Below are positions 12,589 to 19,382 of a DNA stretch of 19,430 nt, piece after piece. The notes below the pieces were generated by a model. That model made no database searches. It was not told where the DNA came from and saw only the letters and a list, made by a program, of their open reading frames with translations. This stretch comes from Pseudomonadota bacterium. GTDB lineage: Bacteria; Pseudomonadota; Alphaproteobacteria; Acetobacterales; Acetobacteraceae. Within the stretch, counting starts at the first letter, position 1. Every line of letters starts with the position of its first letter. The stretch is from contig JAFADX010000337.1 in NCBI GenBank assembly GCA_023424475.1, positions 1 to 19,430 on the forward strand. Reading direction: 5' to 3'. The position numbers were made by a program, and so were the translations under genes.

Positions 12589-13137
12589 TCACGCAGCTCG
12601 GCGGACCGGCACCAGGCCATAGACCGCCGCCAGGACGCCGAGTGCGGCGACAAGCATGCCCTGCGCCTGCGCGTGGCCAACGCTGCGCCCACCCCAGCCC
12701 TGGCGCAGCGCCCATTCCCGCACCGAGCACTCCAGCCCGACCACGTGCCAGACGCAGGAGCCGGCCGCGCTCTCGAAGCCGCCCAGCGCCATGATAGCGT
12801 GCGCGACCTGCTCCCGGGCAGCGACCTGGCGATCGGTGAGAGAATCGCCAGATCCGCCCGGAATGCGGATCAGTGGCATGGCACGCAGCTGATCCAGAGC
12901 AGCAACACGGAACTGCCGGCGGAACACGGCGCCGGCGTCGTGCATCTCCTGCGTGATGGTGCCGTTGGCGAGCATCTGCCCGAGGGTGTCGACCGTGCGG
13001 CGATGCACGACCGGCAGGCCAGTCTCGGGATCGGCTTCGCGGATCGGCTCAGAGAACCCGCCATGCTGCATCCGCCACTTCGACGGCCCGAGCGCCTCGT
13101 CCCGCTTTGAGGCCTTTGCCTTCCGCTTACCGGCCAT
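12589..13137 (-). CDS. DUF6456-like protein (182 aa)
   Basis: The 182-aa product has a basic N-terminus (MAGKRKAKASKRDEALGPSK) and a middle region with TVDTLGQMLANGTITQEMHD (48-67) and AGAVFRRQFRVAALDQLRAM (68-87). The C-terminal helical region reads QVAHAIMALGGFESAAGSCV (110-129), then VVGLECSVREWALRQGW and LVAALGVLAAVYGL. The spacing of 'FR..F..A.LD' and the C-terminal 'vg.g..vre.a...gw......al..la..yg' pattern fits DUF6456, a family of unknown function found in alphaproteobacteria and their phages, sometimes attached to HTH domains. Start ATG at 13137 has AGGAGA about 8 nt upstream. It overlaps the preceding 76-aa gene by 11 nt. Family by eye only. Confidence 0.75.
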   Translation of the reverse strand: MAGKRKAKASKRDEALGPSKWRMQHGGFSEPIREADPETGLPVVHRRTVDTLGQMLANGTITQEMHDAGAVFRRQFRVAALDQLRAMPLIRIPGGSGDSLTDRQVAAREQVAHAIMALGGFESAAGSCVWHVVGLECSVREWALRQGWGGRSVGHAQAQGMLVAALGVLAAVYGLVPVRRAA

Positions 13138-13357
13138 GGGTGTTCTCCTGCTGCCGTGGGCCCCAGCGCCGCACGGCTTCGTTCTGGATTGCCTGGCGCA
13201 GCCAGGGATCGGTGATGTCCTCGAGGTGCAGCGAGACGACACCCTGCTGCTGCCAGACGTGGCGACGCAGGGTCTCCATCTCGGGCGTGGTGGTCGGGCT
13301 GCGGCTACAGCGGTCGAGGCAGGAGCGCGGCGAGCGGGGGGCACCGGGAAGCGTCAT
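13127..13357 (-). CDS. Small uncharacterised protein (76 aa)
   Basis: Family not recognised. The N-terminal third (MTLPGAPRSPRSCLDRCSRS) is Arg/Ser/Pro-rich and probably disordered. The C-terminal 50 residues are more natural: METLRRHVWQQQGVVSLHLE, then DITDPWLRQAIQNEAVRRWG, two likely helices. The start is supported by an ATGA overlap with the stop of the preceding 75-aa gene; an internal ATG at residue 27 gives a 50-aa alternative. Its 3' end overlaps the DUF6456-like gene by 11 nt, so it sits in a fully coupled string of genes. Confidence 0.62.
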   Translation of the reverse strand: MTLPGAPRSPRSCLDRCSRSPTTTPEMETLRRHVWQQQGVVSLHLEDITDPWLRQAIQNEAVRRWGPRQQENTHGR

Positions 13358-13581
13358 GCGCCGGCTGCCGCCTTGTGCGTGCGCGCGCGGAGGTCCCTGG
13401 GGGAGGAGAGAAAATTCAATAATAATATTACTTCAATGGGTCTCTCTCCTGGGCCGGGCGCGCATGCGCATCTGCATTCGCCTGCGCGCGTGAAAAATTG
13501 AGTTATTGAAGATCTCGCGGAGACCAGCCCTGTGCTTGGGGTCTCCAGCGCGAGATACGTCATGGCGGCGAGATTCTTCAT
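13354..13581 (-). CDS. Small uncharacterised protein (75 aa) after the primase
   Basis: Family not recognised. The 75-aa product begins MKNLAAMTYLALETPSTGLV and includes a short hydrophobic VILLLNFL run encoded by the only markedly AT-rich patch of the region. Support is mainly structural: its ATG overlaps the primase stop as ATGA, GGAGGAG stands 5 nt before it, and its own stop overlaps the next start as ATGA. Against it, the coding sequence contains a long hairpin and inverted repeats, and the protein has low resemblance to anything I know. It may be a short leader or a decoy over a cis-acting site. Confidence 0.5.
   Translation of the reverse strand: MKNLAAMTYLALETPSTGLVSARSSITQFFTRAGECRCACAPGPGERPIEVILLLNFLSSPRDLRARTHKAAAGA
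13411..13437. other. AT-rich patch beside the primase gene
   Basis: About 27 bases that are almost entirely A/T (with TAATATTA at the centre) in an otherwise very GC-rich window, 140 bp downstream of the primase stop. TTCAATAA (13415-13422) and CTTCAAT (13431-13437) recur inverted at 13503-13511. An unwinding element of a replication origin is possible; there is no direct proof. Confidence 0.35.
13512..13556. repeat. Long imperfect hairpin after the primase gene
   Basis: ATCTCGCG (13512-13519) pairs with CGCGAGAT (13549-13556), and GAGACC (13520-13525) with GGTCTC (13540-13545), leaving a 3-nt bulge and a 14-nt loop: 14 bp of stem in all. It overlaps the 75-aa reading frame and could be an RNA structure or a DNA recognition site. 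Confidence 0.5.
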
Positions 13582-15899
13582 CGCTCACTCCTCCAGATAG
13601 GCGCCGCGGCGGCTGGGGCTGTCGTCGTGTAGAAGGTGGTCGGCTTCGTCGCGCCTGCTTCCATTTCCGCGACGACGAGACCCGCCTCGATCAGCGAGGC
13701 GATGATTTCCTCGCGCTCGCGTCGCGACAGGAATTGCGATCGCCTGGTGATGTCGCTGCGCGACTGGCGTCCGCCGTCGCGGATGATCTCCAGCAGGCGC
13801 TTGTGCTTTGCCTCGGTGTCGTTGTCGGAGACCCTGCGCTCGGCCTCGCGCAACAGAGTGCCGATGCAGTGCTCCACGAGTTGGCCGGCCCAAGTGACGT
13901 CGTAGACCTCGGTGACCGGCCCGGCTGGATTACGGCTGATGGCGGCGATCATCGCCAGCTTCGCGGTGTTCTCCGCGAACCGCCCGAACAGCGCGGTGGC
14001 GTAGGTGCCACGGTGTGACCTCAGGAGATCGGTTGCCTCGCGGCGCACGCGAGCCATGGCTGCATCGGCGTCCGCGGTCAGCGGCACCGTGTAGGCGTGG
14101 ATCGGCGCCGAGGATTCCATGGCGTCGGCGATGTTCCCGCCATGGCTGTGACCCGGCACGCCGCGGGCGATGCCCTGCAGGGCCGCGACCAGGTCGGCGG
14201 GCGGATCCATCTGCGCCGGGGCCTCGTTGCGCTCCGGGTAGTCGTCGTCGGTTACGAACACCAGGAAGCGCGCGATGGAGCCGTCCGCCAGCGCGCCGCC
14301 TTCCAGCGCAGACCAGAACGGCCCCGGCACGGTGACGCCCCAGATGCAGGCGCAGGGCTGCTCGATGGTGACCCGCGGCCGCGCCTTCTGGTCGGCATAT
14401 TCGGCGCCGATGTAGGGTTCCGCCGCCGAGGTGTAGAGCTTGGTCAGCTCGGACCAGATGGCTGCCTTGTGGGCCGGAGCGCGCTGGTTCAGGACCAGCT
14501 TCAGGAACTGGCCGAATTCGTCGACCTGGAACAGACGGGCCGGGTGCCGCTGCAGCGATGTGAGCAACCCCGCCGAGGAGGCGAGATCCTCGCCACCCAG
14601 ATAGCGGTCGAGCCCGGCCGCATAGATCGCCCGCTTGGCGCAGCGTCGCGCGTGGTCCTTGCCACCGCCGCTGTCGGCGATGCCGATGGCGTAGACGTTG
14701 CTGCGAAGGTCGGTCGGCGTGCGATAGCGGCGCCCGGCGATGGTGCCGACCAGGCAAATGGCGGCCCCCAGCGAGAGGAAGGGCTGTGGGCTGACGGCGC
14801 TGGCCGTGGCGTAGTCCACGAACAGCTTCAGCGCGCCGTCCACCTGCAGCAGCGCCGGCGGAACGCGGTAAGGCTTCGGCGGCGGTGCGATCGGCAGCGG
14901 CGCGACCGCGACCTTCGCCAGCAGCGCCGCTGCCGGATGGGGCTTTGGAGCCTGCTCTGCCACCGTGCCGTTCAAGGTCAAGGCGGGATCCGGCACCCAG
15001 CCGCGCTGCTCGGCCAGCCAGTAGATCGTCCCCGCGCCGACGCTGTGCGGCCGCAGCGAGGCCCAGCGCCGCTCAGGGGTGTCCGATCGGCCCGACTGAC
15101 CCGATTTCCCGGACCGGCGTGACCAGTCGAGCCAGAGGTCGCGCCCCTGCTCGCCGATCGCGGCCTTGATAGCGGCCCCGACGGTGATCCACTCGTTGCC
15201 CGGCAGGTCGTCGTTCGGCAGCCAGGCCAGCGCCGCGGCGATGGCGTCCCGCGTGCCCTTCGGATCGCTGGGGCCGCGCCATGCGCTGGTCGGTGCGTTC
15301 GCGAGGATCGAGTTGACCCGAACCTCGTCGGGGACGAGCTGCCAGGCAGCGTCCAGAAAGGCCGTGCAGCCGGCCTCGTCCACGACCGGCAGCCGGGACA
15401 GCGGTAGCTCCACCAGGCTGTCCTCCGGCCATTCATAGGGGCGGCCGGTGTCCGGGTGCACGGCATAGGCGACGAATTGCTGGCCGCGCGCCAGCAGCTC
15501 GAGGGGATGGCGCTTGCGGCCCGCGAAGGGGCTGGCGGCGCGATAGACCAGCAGCCGCTTCGGGGCGCGGCCGATGCGCAGGCAGGGGGTGTCGCCGAGC
15601 ATGGAGGTGGCGAGCTCGGCGATCTGGATGGCCAGCGCACCGTCCAGGATGTCGATGTCGATGCCCACCACGGCACCGGTGGCGATGCCGACGCTGCAGC
15701 CGGGCCAGCGGCGCCAGATGTCCACTTCGAAGGGCTTCGTCGGCCGGTCGCAGTGACGAGCCCAATCGGGATAGGGCGACCACTCCCCGCCGGTGAAGCG
15801 CCCCGGCACCTTGGTGCCCGGCATGATCGGGATGACCGAATAGCCGTTATCGACCAGGCGCTCGCCGTAATCGACCATAAAGGAGGGGGCATCCGTCAC
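13578..15899 (-). CDS. Bifunctional primase-polymerase / helicase-like replication protein
   Basis: A 773-aa multidomain replication protein. Residues 5-200 form a prim-pol (AEP primase) domain: LVDNGYSVIPIMPGTKVPGR (15-34), then VVGIDIDILDG with the catalytic D-x-D at 81-83, and LLVYRAA. Residues about 215-300 resemble a PriCT-type domain (AAALAWLPNDDLPGNEWITV). The C-terminal half is a P-loop ATPase of the DUF3987/RepA-like kind: Walker A GIADSGGGKDHARR with K at 414, Walker B LFQVDEFG with D-E at 460-461. The last 100 residues look like a winged helix (SDITRRSQFLSRREREEIIA). Role: primes and unwinds phage DNA at replication. The GTG start at 15899 is chosen because AAGGAGG lies 7 nt upstream and it overlaps the preceding stop as GTGA. 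Confidence 0.9.
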   Translation of the reverse strand: MTDAPSFMVDYGERLVDNGYSVIPIMPGTKVPGRFTGGEWSPYPDWARHCDRPTKPFEVDIWRRWPGCSVGIATGAVVGIDIDILDGALAIQIAELATSMLGDTPCLRIGRAPKRLLVYRAASPFAGRKRHPLELLARGQQFVAYAVHPDTGRPYEWPEDSLVELPLSRLPVVDEAGCTAFLDAAWQLVPDEVRVNSILANAPTSAWRGPSDPKGTRDAIAAALAWLPNDDLPGNEWITVGAAIKAAIGEQGRDLWLDWSRRSGKSGQSGRSDTPERRWASLRPHSVGAGTIYWLAEQRGWVPDPALTLNGTVAEQAPKPHPAAALLAKVAVAPLPIAPPPKPYRVPPALLQVDGALKLFVDYATASAVSPQPFLSLGAAICLVGTIAGRRYRTPTDLRSNVYAIGIADSGGGKDHARRCAKRAIYAAGLDRYLGGEDLASSAGLLTSLQRHPARLFQVDEFGQFLKLVLNQRAPAHKAAIWSELTKLYTSAAEPYIGAEYADQKARPRVTIEQPCACIWGVTVPGPFWSALEGGALADGSIARFLVFVTDDDYPERNEAPAQMDPPADLVAALQGIARGVPGHSHGGNIADAMESSAPIHAYTVPLTADADAAMARVRREATDLLRSHRGTYATALFGRFAENTAKLAMIAAISRNPAGPVTEVYDVTWAGQLVEHCIGTLLREAERRVSDNDTEAKHKRLLEIIRDGGRQSRSDITRRSQFLSRREREEIIASLIEAGLVVAEMEAGATKPTTFYTTTAPAAAAPIWRSER

Positions 15900-16297
15900 T
15901 CGCTGCCTCCTTCCTGCGCGGCAATGGCGGCGTCGCACGCGCGCTCCAGGCGCAGAATTTCGGGATAGAGCGCGGCCATCTGGCGGGCGGCGCGTTCGAG
16001 CGCCTGGCGTGCCCGCTCCAGCTCGGCGTGGATCCCGCGTGCGGGGCCGCGAATGTCCGACGCGAGTTCGCCGAGGTGGTGCGCAGCCCTCGCCCAGGGC
16101 GGCTGCTTGGCACGAGGCCGATACGGCTTGCGCGGCGCCGGGGAGCCCCTGGTCGCGAGGCCGGCCCGCACCTTCTCGATGTCCCAGGCGCCGTTCGGCT
16201 CACGCGCGATCCGCCCGGCGCGTTCAGCCTTCTGCATCGCGGTGTGCGAGATGCCGAGCCGGCGCGCGACCTCTCGGGCTGAGGTGACGGCGCTCAT
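15896..16297 (-). CDS. Small HTH protein with terminase-small-subunit-like DNA-binding module
   Basis: A 133-aa protein. Residues 6-47 (SAREVARRLGISHTAMQKAE, then RAGRIAREPNGAWDIEK) form a MerR/Nu1-like HTH; by eye about 30 of 42 positions are identical to the Nu1-like small terminase at 6249-6764. The middle is basic and Pro-rich (PAPRKPYRPRAKQPPWARAA), and the C-terminus is a long helix, probably coiled coil (HAELERARQALERAARQMAA). Unlike the terminase subunit it lacks the large-subunit-binding C-terminal region. It is coupled on both sides: ATGA overlap with the upstream DUF6511-like gene and GTGA with the primase. A replication-origin-binding or primase-loading role is plausible but inferred. 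It could also be a second packaging-site protein. Confidence 0.85.
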   Translation of the reverse strand: MSAVTSAREVARRLGISHTAMQKAERAGRIAREPNGAWDIEKVRAGLATRGSPAPRKPYRPRAKQPPWARAAHHLGELASDIRGPARGIHAELERARQALERAARQMAALYPEILRLERACDAAIAAQEGGSE

Positions 16298-16647
16298 GGC
16301 CGGCCACCCGCCACGAGCGGCGGCACCGGGTGCCGTCCCTGATCGAGCAGGCGTGCAAGCTCGTCCTGGTAGGCGGTGATGATCACCTCCAACAGCGTCA
16401 GCCACTCCGCCGCGGTGAGCACCGCGAGATCGGTCTTCCCGATGCTCTCCAGGTACTCGCCCGCCATGGGGCTGGCCGCCGCGATGGCGGCGAACTCATG
16501 CTCATCGGGATCAACCACGCCCCACCTCCGGCAGAGCGCGTTCATGCAGCGCATGGAGCAGGCCGGCAGCGGCTCGCTGGTCCGCACGCGCGGATCGAAC
16601 CAACCGAAGCCACGGGCCGTGCGGAGGTGACATGCTGCGCATCTCAC
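16294..16647 (-). CDS. DUF6511-like small zinc-binding protein (117 aa)
   Basis: The 117-aa product has two cysteine pairs near its N-terminus, C3-A-A-C6 and C30-S-M-R-C34, around a conserved-looking ARGFGWFDPR segment (11-20): a likely four-cysteine zinc ribbon. The rest is helical: DEHEFAAIAAASPMAGEYLE, then LTAAEWLTLLEVIITAYQDE. The pattern fits DUF6511, a phage/alphaproteobacterial family of unknown function. The start is GTG at 16647, chosen because it overlaps the helicase stop as GTGA and keeps the first Cys pair; later ATGs at 16554 and 16545 would delete the zinc site. Its stop overlaps the next gene as ATGA. Located in the replication operon, it may be an accessory nucleic-acid-binding factor. 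Confidence 0.75.
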   Translation of the reverse strand: MRCAACHLRTARGFGWFDPRVRTSEPLPACSMRCMNALCRRWGVVDPDEHEFAAIAAASPMAGEYLESIGKTDLAVLTAAEWLTLLEVIITAYQDELARLLDQGRHPVPPLVAGGRP

Positions 16648-18227
16648 ACGAACCTCGCCGCGGCGATCTCGGTGTACTGACCGGCCGGCTGCACCTGAAT
16701 CGCGATGGGGCGGCGCAGCTGGTCCAGCTGTTCCAGCGCCGCATCCACGGTCGCAGGTGGCGGGAGATTGCCGGCACGCCGCCGCCACCAGCCCACCGCC
16801 TTGTCCCGCGGAAAGCCGGTGTGTTCGAAGCACACCCATTCGCTGTGCCGCGCCAGGCCACACTCATAGGTGACGCGCAGCGACGCCGGCTTGCCGGGCT
16901 TTTCGTGCCGGGCATAGGTGATGCCGGTGACGTCGCACCAGGCCGCCTGGATCTGCGTCGAGAGCAGCGCATTCGACGCCGCCTGCGGCGCCACCTTCAC
17001 CACAGGCGGTGGGAACTCGTGGTCGCATTCGATGCAGTGCCGCGCGCTGGCGTGGTTGATGGTCTGGCATTCGGGGCAGACCTTGATCGGTGCCTCGCCG
17101 TCGCCGGCGGATTCCTTCTTCCGGCCATCCACGGTGTCGATCGGGCCGTGCCGGGCGGTGTTGCCAGCGAAGTCGAGCACCAGGCAATCATCTTTGCCTT
17201 CGGCGAGGCGCGTGCCGCGGCCCACCATCTGGACATAGAGGCCGACACTCTTCGTCGGGCGCAGCAGCGCGATGAGATCAGTACCGGGCGCGTCAAATCC
17301 CGTGGTGAGCACGTTGGCGTTGGTGACGCAGCGCAGGCGCCCCGCCTTGAAGGCCGCCAGGATTCCGTCGCGCTCAGGCCCCGGCGTGTCGCCGGTCACC
17401 GTCTCGGCAGAAATGCCATGCTCGCGGATGGCGTCGCGGACGTGCCGGGCATGGGCGACGCCGGAGCAGAACACCAGCCAGGAGCCGCGGCCCTCGCCAT
17501 GCTGGACGATCTCGGACACAGCGGCGCGCGTGACCTCGTCACGATCGACCGCCGCCTCGAGGTCCTTCGCGATGAACTCGCCACCGCGGGAACCGACGCC
17601 GCCGACGTCGAGCTGCGTCGTGGTCTGCTTCGGGACGACCGGGCAGAGGTAGCCCTGCTGGATCATCTCCAGCACCGGCACCTCGAAGGCGATGTCGGTG
17701 AAGAGCCGGTCCTTGCCCTCGTGCAGCATGCCGCTGTCGAGTCGATAGGGCGTCGCCGTGAAGCCCACCACCTTCAGCAGGCCGGCGTTGATCTCGTTCA
17801 GCTGGGCGAGGAAGGAGCGGTACATGCCGCTGTCGCTGCGGCCGAGCAGATGCGCCTCATCGATCAGCACCAGGTCGCAGCGCTGCACTTGCCGCGCGTG
17901 GCGATGGATCGACTGGATCCCCGCAAAGAGCACCTGGGCACGGATGTCGCGCCGGGAGAGGCCCGCCGAATAGATGCCGGCGGGCGCCTCGGGCCAGGCG
18001 CGCAGCAGCGCCATGAAGTTCTGTTGGATCAGCTCCTTCACGTGGGTGAGGATCAGGACGCGGGTGTCGCCATAGGCGGCGATGGCCTCGCGCGTGAAGC
18101 CGGCAATGCACAGGCTCTTGCCCGTGCCGGTCGGCATCACGACCAGGGGGTTGCCGCTGCTGGCCGAGAAGTAGTCGTAGAGCGCCTCAATGGCGGCGCG
18201 CTGATAGGGACGGAGGGAGAGCGTCAT
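16644..18227 (-). CDS. DEAH-box SF2 helicase with C-terminal zinc motif
   Basis: A 527-aa superfamily 2 helicase. Visible motifs are the Q-like LRPYQRAAIEAL (5-16), motif I MPTGTGKS (31-38), motif II DEAH (123-126), motif III FTATP (156-160), then the second RecA domain with LVFCSG (251-256), TGFDAPG and motif VI QMVGRGTR (333-340). It is followed by CPEC (384-387) and C398/C401 in CIEC, a small zinc ribbon, and a C-terminal domain of about 100 residues. This architecture is like phage ATP-dependent DNA helicases of the Rad25/YprA-like type used in replication or recombination. Start ATG at 18227 overlaps the nuclease stop as ATGA. Pairing with the nuclease suggests they act together on DNA ends or forks. 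Confidence 0.93.
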   Translation of the reverse strand: MTLSLRPYQRAAIEALYDYFSASSGNPLVVMPTGTGKSLCIAGFTREAIAAYGDTRVLILTHVKELIQQNFMALLRAWPEAPAGIYSAGLSRRDIRAQVLFAGIQSIHRHARQVQRCDLVLIDEAHLLGRSDSGMYRSFLAQLNEINAGLLKVVGFTATPYRLDSGMLHEGKDRLFTDIAFEVPVLEMIQQGYLCPVVPKQTTTQLDVGGVGSRGGEFIAKDLEAAVDRDEVTRAAVSEIVQHGEGRGSWLVFCSGVAHARHVRDAIREHGISAETVTGDTPGPERDGILAAFKAGRLRCVTNANVLTTGFDAPGTDLIALLRPTKSVGLYVQMVGRGTRLAEGKDDCLVLDFAGNTARHGPIDTVDGRKKESAGDGEAPIKVCPECQTINHASARHCIECDHEFPPPVVKVAPQAASNALLSTQIQAAWCDVTGITYARHEKPGKPASLRVTYECGLARHSEWVCFEHTGFPRDKAVGWWRRRAGNLPPPATVDAALEQLDQLRRPIAIQVQPAGQYTEIAAARFV

Positions 18228-19324
18228 GCCGCCACTCCCATCGCCACGGCGTCCACCTTGCTGAGCCAGCGCCCGCCCGTCTCGCAGCCGGTGCAGATCA
18301 GCTCGGCGATGTGCGGCCCCTTGCCAGGCCCGACGCGATAGATCGTGTTGTGGCAGATGCGGCACGGCAGGTGGGAGGCCACCTCGGGCGGCGCCGCGGC
18401 TGGCACGCCATCACGCCACGTGGTGCCGTCCGGCAGCCGATAGCTGACCCAATCCTCGCCGGCGTCGATCTGCTCGGCGGCCACGAAGTCGGGCAGGTAG
18501 AGATGCGCCGCGCAGCCCGCCTCCTGATCGCGCCGGTCCAGTGGGGCCGCGTGCCTGGCGCAGTGCCAGTCGCCACCCTGCACGGGCGAGGCATGCAGGC
18601 AGGAGCGGCAATGCCGCTCCGGCGCCGCGCCAGCATGACAGACTGCATGGTGGTCGCAGAAGCGGCACTGCCACCACGCGGGATCCTGGCTGATGCGGGC
18701 CGGCGGCCGGGGGGTGCCGATGATGCGCTCGGCCTTGGCCAGAATGCGCAGCCCGGCCTCGGCATCATGCCGGATGCGCTCCTGGTAGAGCTCGTCCGTG
18801 TCCTTGCAGACCGCCAGGTAGAAAGCCCGATCGAGGCCGGCGAGCTGCATGTAGGCCTGCATCTGCGCCCAGTGCAGCGGCTTGGAGGCCGCCACGCCCT
18901 CGGCCTTCAGCTTGGCGAAGGACTTCGCGCTGTGGGTCTTGAACTCGCAGACGTGCCAGGTCGCCGGCGCCTCGGGCAAGCCGATCGCCACGGCGTCCAT
19001 GCTGCCGCCGAAGTGGCCGGAGGCATCGCGCAGGTTCCACTGGCGGCCCGAAGCCGGGTCGACGTCCAGGACGGTGACGCCGATGCGGCGCAGGTCGGCG
19101 ACGAAGCGCGCCTCGGCGAGATTGCCGGTGTCGAACAACCGCAGCAGCCGGCCGGTGTGCCGGGCACGGGTGGCCCAGCGGAAGGAGTACCAGATGGCGC
19201 GCTCGCATTCGGTTCCGATCAGCGAGGCGCCGAGATGCGCGCGATAGCCGCTGTCCGCCGCCGCCTCATAGGACGCGTAGATGGCGGTGACGGTGGGACA
19301 TGCGGGCGGAGGAAGGGCGGCCAT
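18224..19324 (-). CDS. PD-(D/E)XK nuclease, Cas4/AddB-like, with probable Fe-S cluster
   Basis: A 366-aa RecB-family nuclease. The active-site pattern is visible: GGSMDAVAIG with D110, then WHVCEFKTHS with E127 and K129 (the E-x-K of PD-(D/E)XK), and WAQMQAYMQLAG with Q155 (QxxxY motif IV). Cysteines at 40 (TEC), 220, 223 and 229 (CRFCDHHAVC) give C-Xn-C-X2-C-X5-C, the iron-sulfur pattern of Cas4/AddB nucleases. A second Cys-rich part follows (HCRSC at 239-242, then LPCRIC and CTGC near the end), probably zinc. Start ATG at 19324 rather than 19390: the longer form would begin inside the end of the preceding gene and cross a perfect 11-bp hairpin. Role likely in DNA end processing during replication or recombination; partner of the adjoining helicase. 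Confidence 0.88.
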   Translation of the reverse strand: MAALPPPACPTVTAIYASYEAAADSGYRAHLGASLIGTECERAIWYSFRWATRARHTGRLLRLFDTGNLAEARFVADLRRIGVTVLDVDPASGRQWNLRDASGHFGGSMDAVAIGLPEAPATWHVCEFKTHSAKSFAKLKAEGVAASKPLHWAQMQAYMQLAGLDRAFYLAVCKDTDELYQERIRHDAEAGLRILAKAERIIGTPRPPARISQDPAWWQCRFCDHHAVCHAGAAPERHCRSCLHASPVQGGDWHCARHAAPLDRRDQEAGCAAHLYLPDFVAAEQIDAGEDWVSYRLPDGTTWRDGVPAAAPPEVASHLPCRICHNTIYRVGPGKGPHIAELICTGCETGGRWLSKVDAVAMGVAA

Positions 19325-19351
19325 GACCTGATCCTGGTTCGAGGGAGTGAG

Positions 19352-19376
19352 GCCGGCAGGCGGGTCGCCTGCCGGC
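19352..19376 (-). terminator. Perfect GC hairpin between the right-edge gene and the nuclease gene
   Basis: GCCGGCAGGCG-GGT-CGCCTGCCGGC (plus-strand reading): an 11-bp perfect stem with a 3-nt loop. It starts 6 nt after a minus-strand stop codon and 27 nt before the nuclease start. No U-tract. It acts either as a terminator or as a processing/stability hairpin. Confidence 0.5.
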
Positions 19377-19382
19377 TGGTGA

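Noticed and set aside
13436..13501. 21-codon plus-strand peptide (MGLSPGPGAHAHLHSPARVKN) after the AT-rich patch
   Set aside because: The purine-rich GGAGGAGAG is more than 20 nt upstream, too far for a ribosome site; the peptide is repetitive and lies in the predicted structured region.
16632..18341. Long plus-strand frame (569 codons) opposite the helicase
   Set aside because: Mirror image of the helicase gene, low-complexity translation, no motif; the helicase motifs on the minus strand are decisive.
18224..19324. CRISPR-associated Cas4
   Set aside because: The cysteine and nuclease motifs are shared with Cas4, but there is no repeat array or other cas gene, and the gene is coupled to a phage helicase.
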